Shown here one piece after another: positions 17,401 to 24,445 of a stretch of DNA of 50,581 nt. The position numbers were made by a program, and so were the translations under genes. Under the pieces are notes generated by a model that was not told the origin of the DNA, made no database searches, and was given only the letters and a program-made list of their open reading frames with translations. How positions within the stretch are numbered: position 1 is the first letter of the stretch; the number at the start of each line of letters is the position of its first letter. The DNA comes from Patescibacteria group bacterium (GTDB lineage Bacteria > Patescibacteriota > Minisyncoccia > Phycocordibacterales > UBA9973), in the NCBI GenBank assembly GCA_030916965.1, contig JAUPVQ010000005.1, positions 1-50,581 on the forward strand, in the 5' to 3' direction.

Positions 17401-17897
17401 AGTCCTTTGTTGTTCATTTCGCCGAGCGCCCACCACACACTCTCGATGAAGCTATTGTCCATTGTCATATATGCATTGTCGAAGTCTACCCATCGCCCAA
17501 TACGATCCACTGTCTTCTTCCACTCTGCTACATATTTAAGTACCGAGGCGCGAGCATGTTCGGCGAATTTATCTACACCGTATTCCTCGATAGCTTTGCG
17601 TCCAGAAATTCCTAGATCTTTCTCGACAATATTTTCGATTGGCAAACCGTGCGTATCCCAGCCCCATTTGCGAGGTACACGAAATCCGCGCATTGTCTGA
17701 TAGCGCCCGATTACATCTTTTACTGTAGACCCAAGTATATGCCCATAGTGTGGCAAGCCAGTAGCAAAAGGTGGCCCATCATAAAATACGTAGTTCCCTT
17801 TGGGAGCATCCTTTGTAAGTGACTTGTTGAAAACATCATTCTCTTTCCAGAATTTCAATGTCTCCTCTTCTCTTTGTGCGTTTTTTGATTTATCCAT
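14457..17897 (-). CDS. ileS: isoleucyl-tRNA synthetase with inserted histidine-phosphatase domain
   Basis: Charges tRNA-Ile. The 1146-residue protein is of the eukaryote-like type (VIDCWFESGSMPFAQ; HYGH at 50-53; KMSKS at 794-798), with zinc-type motifs CPRCETPIANSE and YRCDTPLLYY and the WTTTPWTLPGN editing-domain motif. Between the SIEDL segment and DMHRPYID, where such enzymes have only a short linker, residues of about 490-690 form a histidine-phosphatase (phosphoglycerate mutase superfamily) domain: VMRHGEGEHN with H501, SSPFLRTIQTAE with the second Arg, the HELNWGDLDG acid region, and VTHGIGLEVLP with H642. All catalytic positions appear intact. The substrate is unknown. Expression is under a T-box; a HAD phosphatase overlaps its end. 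Confidence 0.96.
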   Translation of the reverse strand: MDKSKNAQREEETLKFWKENDVFNKSLTKDAPKGNYVFYDGPPFATGLPHYGHILGSTVKDVIGRYQTMRGFRVPRKWGWDTHGLPIENIVEKDLGISGRKAIEEYGVDKFAEHARASVLKYVAEWKKTVDRIGRWVDFDNAYMTMDNSFIESVWWALGEMNNKGLLYEGVRVLAYCPRCETPIANSEIAMDNSYKDITDISVYVKFQITGEENTYLLAWTTTPWTLPGNTAIAVNNNIDYIYVKNGNDTLILAKDLFDKLKDKFTNPEIIKEVKGSELVGLTYEPVFDYYKNVDILNKENIWKVWHADFVTADQGTGIAHEAPAFGEDDMNLAKLNNIPFIRHVEPNGIFTKEVTDFPNVKAKPKDDPQSTDVLVIKYLAGKGTLFAKEKIIHAYPHCYRCDTPLLYYALPSWFVNIQKVKENLLEKAKSMNWIPEHLKEGRFKNIMENAPDWTISRNRFWASPLPIWKSETGKILFVNSIEDLKNKTKKSGNKYFVMRHGEGEHNALSIVSYDTKKKYNLNENGIEQAKHTAQSLKDKKIDLIISSPFLRTIQTAEIVASEINFSKDEIIIDPRIHELNWGDLDGQPFTEFLKIREDYLDNMDKKIPGGESFQEAKNRFGEFIYNIDSKYQNKNILIVTHGIGLEVLPAVNQGLTKEETDNLIKNKRYVPAECYQLDFTPIPHNINYELDMHRPYIDAITLVDEEGTEYKRIPEVIDCWFESGSMPFAQDHYPFERPDWKETNFPAGFVAEYIAQTRTWFYYSHVISTILFDHAPFENVVTTGTVLAEDGSKMSKSKNNFPDPSILFDKYGVDALRFYLMSSTLMKGEDVSFSERTVQEIASKIVGRLENVLTFYELYRDLNLEKETNNFETTNVLDKWILTRYSELSKEVTKQMEVYDMAQATRPFDLFIEDLSTWYLRRSREVLKDGNKGAKQTLYFVLKNISKLLAPFTPFVAEHVWQKLKQEEDVESVHLAFWEEFEFGNNEIITEMQNVRNVVTLGLQARQKNNIPVRQPLGELTIWNEEFKDEYIEIIKDELNLKKIILEKNDKEGVDLNTNISEDLKREGDYRELLRAVQDMRKKEGLMPSDMITLMISTDTKGEELIKEFESDFKKTVSAKEINQGENDGSEAKIGEIVFKIQIIK

Positions 17898-17917
17898 AAA
17901 ATTTAAAAATTAAAATT

Positions 17918-18090
17918 AAAAAAACTCGTCCACGTACAACAATTAAAAAATTGCTATACAAGGACGAGCTTCTACTCGTGGTACCACCTTGATTACTTCT
18001 CATTTAATAGGTTCTACTCCCCCCGAGGGTTTCTTCCCAAGCTTGCCCCGTTTTGCGGGGCGAAGGGGTGATATCCCCTTCATCGCATAC
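17918..18090 (-). promoter_or_regulatory. T-box riboswitch of ileS, ultrashort stem I type
   Basis: On the minus strand the leader contains the T-box core AAGGTGGTACCACGAG (17990-17975). Its TGGT bulge can pair with the ACCA end of tRNA-Ile. It is followed by a terminator: CTCGTCC (17968-17962) with GGACGAG (17931-17925) and seven T. At its 5' end a 7-bp hairpin (18062-18081) has the loop ATATCA, which holds an ATC isoleucine codon as specifier. Next comes a GCCCCG/CGGGGC hairpin. Transcription should start near 18088, leaving no room for a full-length stem I. Uncharged tRNA-Ile would favour readthrough into ileS. Confidence 0.85.
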
Positions 18091-18094
18091 ATAA

Positions 18095-18123
18095 ACTATA
18101 CATATAAAACCAATATTTTGCAA
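18095..18123 (-). promoter_or_regulatory. ileS promoter
   Basis: TTGCAA (18118-18123), a 17-bp spacer and TATAGT (18095-18100) on the minus strand. The predicted start near 18088 lies seven bases before the specifier hairpin of the T-box. Confidence 0.7.
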
Positions 18124-18137
18124 GAAATTTAATTCAT

Positions 18138-18325
18138 TTGCAATTTTGAAAAATAAATGTAATATAAGCCTCAAATTGTACCTTCTTTGGTATATGTATA
18201 CAGTTTGTGGGCACTACAATGCTCCGCCCAAAAAACAAACAGCCGACCCTCTTAAGGCAAAAGCATATATCCTGTGCACAATTTTATAGAAATCCTGGTC
18301 CTCCATTCGGCCCAGGATTTTTTAT
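18138..18325 (+). ncRNA. candidate short transcript with a 31-codon ORF and terminator
   Basis: A TTGCAA (18138-18143)/TAATAT (18160-18165) promoter, spacer 16 bp, is followed by about 150 nt that end in an intrinsic terminator (AATCCTGG at 18291-18298, CCAGGATT at 18312-18319, then a T-tract). It holds an ORF of 31 codons (18194-18289) that stops just before the terminator. It may be a small RNA, a small protein or both. No known RNA family was recognised. Confidence 0.4.
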
Positions 18326-18401
18326 TTTAATTAATTTCCGCCAAGTAACATTTCTCGCAATACACAATCTCGGGGTGCTTAAGGGCGTATGATGTTATAA
18401 A

Positions 18402-18430
18402 TTGACAAGTTTATATAATTAGTGCATAAT
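18402..18430 (+). promoter_or_regulatory. promoter of the small zinc-finger gene
   Basis: TTGACA (18402-18407), a 17-bp spacer and CATAAT (18425-18430). The leader to the ATG at 18450 would be about 13 nt and has no Shine-Dalgarno sequence. Confidence 0.65.
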
Positions 18431-18449
18431 TAAGAAAATCATAAAAATT

Positions 18450-18713
18450 ATGAGAAAGAAAACTATTATAATCAATTGCCGAGAATGCGGGGGAACTGGG
18501 GTCCATTATCGAGAAAAAATGGATGGTCATGGATTACTTTGCTTAGAATGTTTAGGTTCAGGAAGTCAAACAATCAGCTTTACTCCTTTCAAAGGGAAAT
18601 TGGCTATTGCCAATGTTTGTACTGTAACAGCAAGAAAGAAGTATGGGCCTTCAGGCGAGATGGTAACATACGATGAGTTCGCAAAAGGCAAGATCCCCGC
18701 ATTCGATGATTAA
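18450..18713 (+). CDS. small DnaJ-type zinc-finger protein
   Basis: 87 residues with two CxxC halves: NCRECGGTG near residues 9-17 and CLECLGSGS near 31-39. These match the CxxCxGxG repeats of the DnaJ cysteine-rich domain and of many small zinc proteins, so one zinc site is likely. The C-terminal half (about 45-87) is not recognised. The gene stands alone on the plus strand with its own promoter and a shared terminator with argS. Binding of nucleic acid or an unfolded protein is possible, but nothing in the context decides it. Confidence 0.75.
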   Translation: MRKKTIIINCRECGGTGVHYREKMDGHGLLCLECLGSGSQTISFTPFKGKLAIANVCTVTARKKYGPSGEMVTYDEFAKGKIPAFDD

Positions 18714-18733
18714 CATTTCTATGAGAAATTACG

Positions 18734-18765
18734 AAAAATCTCTTGGGTAAACCAAGGGATTTTTT
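18734..18765. terminator. bidirectional intrinsic terminator
   Basis: A stem ATCTCTTGG/CCAAGGGAT with one G-U pair and loop GTAAA, flanked by A- and T-tracts, between the convergent zinc-finger gene and argS. Confidence 0.8.
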
Positions 18766-20476
18766 ACATTTTCTCGGGAGTTTGGATGCCTAGGAGATAG
18801 AGGCCGTTTTTCATTGTATTTTTAAAGGCTTCTACAAGTGCCGCTCGGTAGCCAGAATGTTGATCATCTTTGTTGACTACAAGTGTATTGCCATAGAAAG
18901 AGTTGAAGGCACTCGCAAGCTCGGTGAGATATGTAGCAATATGATGTGGCTCGAGTTCTTCGTATGAGTGAGCAACGACTTCTGGGAATTGATACAGCAA
19001 CTTCTCCAACACTGTTATTTCCTCGGGAGCATTTTCGCTATTGATTTCGATGTCTTGCTCTTTGGCCTTTTTCAAAATTGCGTTTGCGCGGACAGCTGTG
19101 TATTGCAAATACGGACCCGAATCCCCTTCAAAAGAAATCGACTTTTCAAAATCATAAATAATATCACTTCCAAGTGATGAGCGTAGTATGGAATATTTCA
19201 GCGCAGACACACCGACGATCTCGGCTACTTCTTTCTTCTCAACATCCCCCATCTCGCGATCTTTCATCTTTTCATAAACTGTATCTATTGAATCGTGGAG
19301 CAATGATTCGCCTGTAATTATATTTCCCTTGCGTGAAGACATCTTGCCAGTTGTTAGGCGCATCATACCGTGGGTAATGTGCTTCATCTTTTTCTCCAAT
19401 TCCGGATGCATTAATGAAATCGCTTTCTGAACGACTTTCATATATTCGCCTTGCTCAATCGCAGTCACCACAATAGAGAGATCCATATCAGGCTCCTTTT
19501 CGAACTTGGTCATTGTCAGGCCGATTTCTTTCGTCTCGTACAATGGTATGCCAAGTGTTGTGATAAATACACGAGTGTGCAATTTAGGATCATGCTCTTC
19601 GGCTTTGAAAACAATCGCCCCTTCACTCTCTGTGAAAACGTTCGGAATATTTGCACGGACGATCTTCTCTCCTATCGGTGCCATCACACTTTCGAAAAAG
19701 TAGTGGACAAATTTTGTACCAAGGATTTTATAAATTTCTTCAAATGCTTCAAGTGTTGCCTTCCTCCCCCAATCATAAACTTGGTTCACTTGTTCGTCGC
19801 TTCGATCATAGACTTTTTTATTGAAAGCTTCAATCTCCTTTTTCGCCTCGGGATCACTATCATAAGCATCGCTACCTTTTGCATAGCATTCTCCAATATA
19901 TAGTGCAATTTCAGATGCGGGAGCAGATTCATTGGCCGGAGGACCAGCTTTATACATACCATAAATCGCTTTTGCTACATGCATACCGACATCGCCTTGG
20001 TAATTGGCGCGGACAGTTTGCGCTCCAGAGAATTCGACAATACGTGCAATCGATTCCCCTATTGCATTGGTCATAAGGTGGCCTATGTGGAATGGCTTGA
20101 AAGGATTCGGATCTGTGTATTCCACCATAATTTTTTTACCAGTAAGGATTTTATTCTGACCCCAACTTTCTTTGTTATTCAAAATTTCTTTTACACTGTT
20201 TGTAAAAAATTCACGGGATAAATAGAAGTTGATAAACCCGGCCCCGGCAACTTCAATTTTTTCTATATCTGCAATTTTATTTTTGTTTAATTCTTCGACA
20301 ATTTTTTCAGCCAATATACGTGGATTTATTTTTGCTTGCTTGGCACAAGCCATTGCCACATTTGTAGAATAATCACCATTTTTTAAATCTGCTGGGTGCT
20401 CGAGTACAATACTCTCTATTTGTATATTGAGATTTCCTAAGGCTATTTGAATTTGTTCTTTTATTTTATCTGGCAT
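18764..20476 (-). CDS. argS: arginyl-tRNA synthetase
   Basis: Charges tRNA-Arg. The 570-residue class I enzyme has the N-terminal Add1 domain (PADLKNGDYSTNVAMACAK), the VEYTDPNPFKPFHIGH segment with HIGH at 130-133, the VRANYQGDVGMHVAK motif characteristic of ArgRS, a KMSSRKGN stretch in the KMSKS position, and a C-terminal DALR domain (PYLQYTAVRANAILKKA onward). Length is typical. It follows dut by 28 bp and is probably co-transcribed with it. No T-box-like leader is seen. Confidence 0.97.
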   Translation of the reverse strand: MPDKIKEQIQIALGNLNIQIESIVLEHPADLKNGDYSTNVAMACAKQAKINPRILAEKIVEELNKNKIADIEKIEVAGAGFINFYLSREFFTNSVKEILNNKESWGQNKILTGKKIMVEYTDPNPFKPFHIGHLMTNAIGESIARIVEFSGAQTVRANYQGDVGMHVAKAIYGMYKAGPPANESAPASEIALYIGECYAKGSDAYDSDPEAKKEIEAFNKKVYDRSDEQVNQVYDWGRKATLEAFEEIYKILGTKFVHYFFESVMAPIGEKIVRANIPNVFTESEGAIVFKAEEHDPKLHTRVFITTLGIPLYETKEIGLTMTKFEKEPDMDLSIVVTAIEQGEYMKVVQKAISLMHPELEKKMKHITHGMMRLTTGKMSSRKGNIITGESLLHDSIDTVYEKMKDREMGDVEKKEVAEIVGVSALKYSILRSSLGSDIIYDFEKSISFEGDSGPYLQYTAVRANAILKKAKEQDIEINSENAPEEITVLEKLLYQFPEVVAHSYEELEPHHIATYLTELASAFNSFYGNTLVVNKDDQHSGYRAALVEAFKNTMKNGLYLLGIQTPEKM

Positions 20477-20504
20477 TTCCTTATATTTATACTAATCACT
20501 TATA

Positions 20505-20930
20505 CTATTGATGTCCTGTACTGCCAAAACCTTTGTCACCTCTTACTGTGTCTGATAGATCGGATACTTCTACAATATCACAATCTTCAAACTTTTGTAT
20601 TATCATCTGAGCTACTTTGTGGCCTTTCTCTATTACCTGCTCTTGGTCAGTTGTGTTATACAAAGATATTATGATCTCGCCACGGAAACCGGCGTCTATC
20701 ACCCCACCCATCACCTTGAGCCCCTGCTTGAAAGATACGCTAGATTTATCCCATATCAACCCTACGTGCCCGTCGGGGATCTGCACAGCTATACCTGTAG
20801 GAACTCTCATTTGAGCATAAGGCCCAAATACCACTTGCTCAGTTGCAAAAAAGTCGATCCCTGCGTCACCGGGGTGGCCTTTTGTAGGCAGCTTGGCCTC
20901 GAGGTTCAATTTCTTAACATTCAAATTCAT
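20505..20930 (-). CDS. dut: dUTP diphosphatase (dUTPase)
   Basis: Hydrolyses dUTP to dUMP and diphosphate, keeping uracil out of DNA and feeding thymidylate synthase. The 141-residue trimeric-type dUTPase shows motif 1 DAGIDFFA, motif 2 DKSSVS (in place of the more usual GRSS), motif 3 GGVIDAGFRGEI with the catalytic Asp, motif 4 HKVAQMII, and the Gly-rich motif 5 RGDKGFGSTG. Its ATG has TATATT six bases upstream. dcd, thyA, tmk and folA occur elsewhere in the window, so the dTMP route is nearly complete locally. Confidence 0.96.
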   Translation of the reverse strand: MNLNVKKLNLEAKLPTKGHPGDAGIDFFATEQVVFGPYAQMRVPTGIAVQIPDGHVGLIWDKSSVSFKQGLKVMGGVIDAGFRGEIIISLYNTTDQEQVIEKGHKVAQMIIQKFEDCDIVEVSDLSDTVRGDKGFGSTGHQ

Positions 20931-20936
20931 AATAAA

Positions 20937-20942
20937 AATATA
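20937..20942 (-). promoter_or_regulatory. -10 box of a leaderless promoter (dut-argS)
   Basis: TATATT on the minus strand, six bases before the dut ATG. A weaker match than most others in the window. Confidence 0.45.
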
Positions 20943-20974
20943 ACATAATTAGAGATCAATATACAGGTAAACGA

Positions 20975-21000
20975 AAAGGCTTGTTACCAAGCCTTTTTTT
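20975..21000. terminator. intrinsic terminator
   Basis: AAAGGCTTG-TTAC-CAAGCCTTT with a seven-T run on the plus side and AAAA on the other. It lies downstream of the 125-residue minus-strand gene and before the dut promoter. Confidence 0.8.
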
Positions 21001-21014
21001 GTTTTTAAATTTTT

Positions 21015-21392
21015 TTACCTGTTTAATACTTCAGGAAAGTAACTATTTTCAGATAGTACCTCCCTTAATGTTTTATTAGAAAACAAAACTGAATAAAATT
21101 CAGACAGGGTAAACATGTTTTTACTGTGAATCATAATTGCAATAATATCCATGCTATACATGAAAATATCCATATAACCCCAGTCGTCTTTTTCCCAAGG
21201 CCTTTCTGTTCTTTCCTTGTTTTTGGATTCATCTAGGCAATACGGACCGAACAGTATGTTGGCCATATGGGCATCTGGGCGAAAACGACTCTCAACTAAT
21301 TCAAATGCTAAGATTTGGTTGAGGTCCGCAAGGGTAAAGCCATTCACTGACATCTCTTGATTGCCGTGAATCAATATTCCTATTTTTTTCAT
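21015..21392 (-). CDS. hypothetical protein, 125 aa
   Basis: Not recognised. 125 residues, soluble, beginning with a strand-like KKIGILIHGNQ that ends in a Gly, followed by NGFTLADLNQILAF and an aromatic, acidic middle (PWEKDDWGYMDIFMYSMD). No Cys or His cluster suggests metal binding. It is a single gene between two terminator/promoter regions, with a TTGACA about 50 bp upstream of the ATG on the minus strand as a possible -35 box. The regular hydrophobic pattern and isolated placement support a real gene, but the function is open. Confidence 0.65.
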   Translation of the reverse strand: MKKIGILIHGNQEMSVNGFTLADLNQILAFELVESRFRPDAHMANILFGPYCLDESKNKERTERPWEKDDWGYMDIFMYSMDIIAIMIHSKNMFTLSEFYSVLFSNKTLREVLSENSYFPEVLNR

Positions 21393-21457
21393 AACTTTAT
21401 TTTTAAGTTTTTCTTCACCTTACGCCTATTAGCACAACTTGTCAAGTATAGTAAAAA

Positions 21458-22147
21458 TTATTTTATTTTATTTTTTACTATCTTATATACCATTTCATGA
21501 ATCTCCTCTCGGGCTAAAATTTTTTTGTTTTTCGCGCATTCTACTTTTACCCAATTCTTATGTGTCTTGGCGAGCCACAATGCGCTCTTGATAGAATTCT
21601 TTAGGAATTTTTTGTCTTTTTCATGCACGTCTTTCTTGCTACCCAAATACGCTCGGGTACCTTTGTAATCACGCTCTTTGATTAATTTTAAAACCATTTC
21701 AATTGGTAGTGATAAATATATAGTTAAGTTTGGTTCAGGGATTTTGAAGACTTTGTATTCCATCTCGGCGAGCCACTTGATAAATTCTTCACGCTTTTTT
21801 ACATTGGCAATCTTGCCCCCTTGGTGGATTTGGTTGGCAGAAATATAGCGATCCATAACAACAACATATCCTTTCTTAATAAATTTATTTATTTCATCCT
21901 TTGATTCCCATCTATCTGCCGCATACATAACTGATGCAATCTTTGGGTGAATATTGACCCAATTGTAATACTGCTCGGAAAGACAGTGCCCGATAAATTT
22001 ACCAAAAAAGTTCTCCTTGTATCTAGGAAAATGAATGAATTTAACATTATATCCTTCCTTTTTTAAACGCTTGATAAGCAGATTGGTCTGAGTAGTCTTG
22101 CCACTACCATCTGTCCCGTCTATTACTATTAGCTTCCCTTTTTTCAT
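21458..22147 (-). CDS. tmk: thymidylate kinase
   Basis: Phosphorylates dTMP to dTDP. The 229-residue P-loop kinase begins KLIVIDGTDGSGKTTQ (P-loop 11-19), has the DR(Y/W) motif as VVMDRYISANQIHQ, and a LID region with KERDYKGTRAY. It is slightly longer than the usual 205-215 residues. A TAATAT six bases before the ATG predicts a leaderless mRNA separate from the upstream Nudix gene, 26 bp away. Confidence 0.93.
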   Translation of the reverse strand: MKKGKLIVIDGTDGSGKTTQTNLLIKRLKKEGYNVKFIHFPRYKENFFGKFIGHCLSEQYYNWVNIHPKIASVMYAADRWESKDEINKFIKKGYVVVMDRYISANQIHQGGKIANVKKREEFIKWLAEMEYKVFKIPEPNLTIYLSLPIEMVLKLIKERDYKGTRAYLGSKKDVHEKDKKFLKNSIKSALWLAKTHKNWVKVECAKNKKILAREEIHEMVYKIVKNKIK

Positions 22148-22153
22148 AATTCT

Positions 22154-22159
22154 ATATTA
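22154..22159 (-). promoter_or_regulatory. -10 box of a leaderless promoter (tmk)
   Basis: TAATAT on the minus strand, then AGAATT, then ATG. The same AGAATT spacer occurs at the 38194 gene. Confidence 0.6.
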
Positions 22160-22173
22160 TCACAAGGTAGGAA

Positions 22174-22653
22174 TTATTGCCCACCAAGCTCTTCGAGTGC
22201 TTTTGTTGCATAGAATTTAATATTTGGAATAATCTCTGTATTATCTAAGTCTTCCTTTGTAAACCATTTCGTCTCTACCCCTTTCTCGTGGTCTAATACA
22301 GATTCTGAGACAACATCGGTGTTGCTTGTAGCGAAATAGACAAATACAACATGCTCGTGAATTTCAGTTACAGGGTGCCTACCAAAATATCTTGGTGGGA
22401 TTAAATATTTATATCCTTTATTTTTAGGATCATTTTCATCTGGACCATCTGCACTACCTGCGATTTGTATATCCAGACCCACTTCCTCTTTCACTTCACG
22501 AATAGCCGCCTGGACAGGATCCTCGTCGAGCTCAATATGCCCTCCAACAGAAAACCAATCTTTATACTTATCATGCATACGAAGAAGGACTTTATTTTTA
22601 TGAACAATAAATACTTCGGAACAAAAATCAATTTTTTCGTGAATGTGGGCCAT
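22174..22653 (-). CDS. Nudix hydrolase
   Basis: Nucleoside-diphosphate-linked hydrolase, 159 residues. The Nudix box is complete: GGHIELDEDPVQAAIREVKEEVGL (described as positions about 37-60), matching GX5EX7REUXEEXGU. Upstream, KVLLRMHDKYKDWFSVGG is the usual strand-turn. The substrate (a nucleotide, sugar-nucleotide or other) cannot be read from the sequence. It lies 3 bp after a four-TM protein gene and is the first of three Nudix genes within 2.3 kb. Confidence 0.93.
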   Translation of the reverse strand: MAHIHEKIDFCSEVFIVHKNKVLLRMHDKYKDWFSVGGHIELDEDPVQAAIREVKEEVGLDIQIAGSADGPDENDPKNKGYKYLIPPRYFGRHPVTEIHEHVVFVYFATSNTDVVSESVLDHEKGVETKWFTKEDLDNTEIIPNIKFYATKALEELGGQ

Positions 22654-22656
22654 CTT

Positions 22657-22989
22657 TTATAAATTCAAAATTTTAATAAATCTTTTCATTACGACAAAGC
22701 AATATCCCCACAAGAATGGCAGCCACAGTGGCATAAGCCCTAGCAAGCTATTACGAACAAAAGTTTCTACTCCAGTGCTGATAAACATGACTTCGGAGAA
22801 AATCATCACAAAAAATCCAATGAAAAATATTACAATCTCTTTTCTATCCATTTTTACAAAAAAAGAAATTAAAATAATACCAATAAATAGTGCTGTAAGA
22901 ATATAATCATTTTGAACAAATGGGATCAACCCTATCATTAAAAAAATTGGGATTGTATTTAATATTATTAATTGGATTTTATTTTTCAT
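22657..22989 (-). CDS. small four-TM membrane protein
   Basis: Unknown function; 110 residues when started at 22989. Four hydrophobic helices are visible: IQLIILNTIPIFLMIGLIPF, YILTALFIGIILISFFV, IVIFFIGFFVMIFSEVMF and LLGLMPLWLPFLWGYCF. A longer reading starts at 23019, but TATAAT lies exactly six bases before the internal ATG, which fits the leaderless promoters of this window and decides the start. It precedes a Nudix hydrolase by 3 bp. It could be a small permease or a membrane anchor; no motif supports either. Confidence 0.7.
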   Translation of the reverse strand: MKNKIQLIILNTIPIFLMIGLIPFVQNDYILTALFIGIILISFFVKMDRKEIVIFFIGFFVMIFSEVMFISTGVETFVRNSLLGLMPLWLPFLWGYCFVVMKRFIKILNL

Positions 22990-22995
22990 ATAAGT

Positions 22996-23001
22996 ATTAT
23001 A
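22996..23001 (-). promoter_or_regulatory. -10 box of a leaderless promoter (four-TM protein)
   Basis: TATAAT on the minus strand, then ACTTAT, then the ATG at 22989. Confidence 0.65.
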
Positions 23002-23023
23002 CACCAATCGGTAAAACATATTT

Positions 23024-23575
23024 TTATATATATTCTTCGCAGAGTTCCTTGTATAACTCTGGTTTTACTTTTTTAAAATATTCTTCCCTTTTCACTATTC
23101 CATTGACTTCAGGTACCCCAAAAGACTTACCGAATTCTAAAATTTTATTTTGGGCATTTTGCACTTCGTCTTTGCTTTCTACCATAATCTCTACCTCGAC
23201 AACACTCAGTCCGAAATCGAGCTCATCTACGCAAATTTCAAATTCACCGTTTTTATATTTCTTTCTTTTTGTAGAGTAATCTATAAAAGGCTTCATGTTT
23301 GCATTAATGAAATCCACTAGAGGAATTTGAATATTAAAAAAGTTATTAATTTCCTCTTCTGTCTCGAGCTCCTCGGCAACACCACCCCCGCTACCCACCT
23401 TTAGTTCCCAACCACCGTTGCGATTGCGTAGGCGTGTACCCTTTTTAAACATACGATAGTCTGGGTAATCATAATAAACATCATGCAAAATCTTCTCACC
23501 AAGAAATTCCGCATCTTTAAGCATTGCGTTCAATTGCTCCTCGTTGGGTTTAAATTTTTTCTCGACTTCGATCAT
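23024..23575 (-). CDS. CYTH domain protein (class IV adenylate cyclase/triphosphatase-like)
   Basis: CYTH superfamily protein of 183 residues. It begins MIEVEKKF, the conserved ExExK phosphate/metal-binding strand. It continues with a YYDYPDYRMFKKGTRLRNRN strand pair (Arg/Lys tunnel residues), WELKVG, and FEICVDELDFGLSVVEVEIMV with the paired acidic residues near the end. The family hydrolyses or cyclises triphosphates (thiamine triphosphatase, inorganic triphosphatase, adenylate cyclase); which reaction applies here is unknown. It overlaps the upstream Nudix gene by four bases. Confidence 0.9.
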   Translation of the reverse strand: MIEVEKKFKPNEEQLNAMLKDAEFLGEKILHDVYYDYPDYRMFKKGTRLRNRNGGWELKVGSGGGVAEELETEEEINNFFNIQIPLVDFINANMKPFIDYSTKRKKYKNGEFEICVDELDFGLSVVEVEIMVESKDEVQNAQNKILEFGKSFGVPEVNGIVKREEYFKKVKPELYKELCEEYI

Positions 23576-24003
23576 TTATTTATTTTGCTATCGTGATAAA
23601 TTTCTTTATTTTTATAACTTTGTATTGAAAGCTTGGTCATAGAGTACAGAGGCTCTGGCAGATTATCTATTTCATACCAACCCCAGCTCTCGCACTTCTC
23701 GGGCTCTAGAACCTGTGGCTCGCCACTCTCCCAATCAGCAGTGAAAGAAATATTTACAAAATGTTTTGGTGCATAGGACAAATCATTGGCAACGTGAAGA
23801 AATTTAAGGTTATTTATTTTTACTCCACACTCTTCCAGGACTTCTCTTTTGGCGCATTCATCAATACTCTCCATGTATTCTAAGTGTCCTCCAGGAGAAG
23901 AATATTCCCCACTACCATGAGCACCTTTACGCTTACCAAGTAAAATTTTCCCGTCTTTGAAAATCACTACCCCTGTACCAACTCTTGCTTGTGGTGTTTC
24001 CAT
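23572..24003 (-). CDS. Nudix hydrolase (NUDT15-like)
   Basis: 143 residues. The start ARVGTGVVIFKDGKILLGKRKGAHGSGEYSSPGGHLEYMES is very close in pattern to MutT/NUDT15-type enzymes, with the Nudix box running through CAKREVLEECGV. Members hydrolyse modified or normal nucleoside triphosphates, so house-cleaning of the nucleotide pool is the likely role. It overlaps the CYTH gene by four bases and follows another Nudix gene after 4 bp. Confidence 0.93.
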   Translation of the reverse strand: METPQARVGTGVVIFKDGKILLGKRKGAHGSGEYSSPGGHLEYMESIDECAKREVLEECGVKINNLKFLHVANDLSYAPKHFVNISFTADWESGEPQVLEPEKCESWGWYEIDNLPEPLYSMTKLSIQSYKNKEIYHDSKINK

Positions 24004-24007
24004 ATAT

Positions 24008-24445
24008 TTATATTAAACCATTATCTACAACATACCTAATCATGTCCTTTTGGTCATATGCAATATCTAAATTCAAGGCCTCGTTTGGGTCTATCCATTT
24101 TATTTCTTCTACCTCCTCTATTTGATTCACTTTCGGTACGCCCGAAACTATCTTACAAATATGTGGCAATGCGATTCGGGAATGTTTTTTAATTGGTAAA
24201 TTATTGGTATCAAAGTATTGGCCAATAAATTTTATTACTTCTATTTCCACCCCAATTTCTTCTCGAACTTCTCTTTTCACTGCATCTTCTACCTTCTCGC
24301 CCCATTCCATCCAACCACCAGGCAAACACCAGCATCCAGGATATGTATCCATAGTACTTGCCCGCTTCTCAAGCAAAATCCGCCCCATATCATTGAGAAT
24401 GATTGCATCTACCCCTACCCATGGATGATCCTTGTTTGTATTCAT
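24008..24445 (-). CDS. Nudix hydrolase
   Basis: 145 residues with VGVDAIILNDMGRILLEKRAS, then CWCLPGGWMEWGE and the box end VKREVREEIGVE. The middle part carries YFDTNNLPIKKHSRIALPH, and an EEIKWIDPNEAL segment follows, as in ADP-ribose or MutT-like enzymes that act on nucleotide derivatives. The exact substrate is open. It overlaps the upstream HAD gene by four bases and belongs to the glyA-HAD-Nudix-Nudix-CYTH run. Confidence 0.92.
   Translation of the reverse strand: MNTNKDHPWVGVDAIILNDMGRILLEKRASTMDTYPGCWCLPGGWMEWGEKVEDAVKREVREEIGVEIEVIKFIGQYFDTNNLPIKKHSRIALPHICKIVSGVPKVNQIEEVEEIKWIDPNEALNLDIAYDQKDMIRYVVDNGLI

Noticed and set aside
18207-18392. 61-codon plus-strand ORF with GTG start
   Set aside because: It reads straight through the terminator hairpin at 18291-18319 and has no family features.
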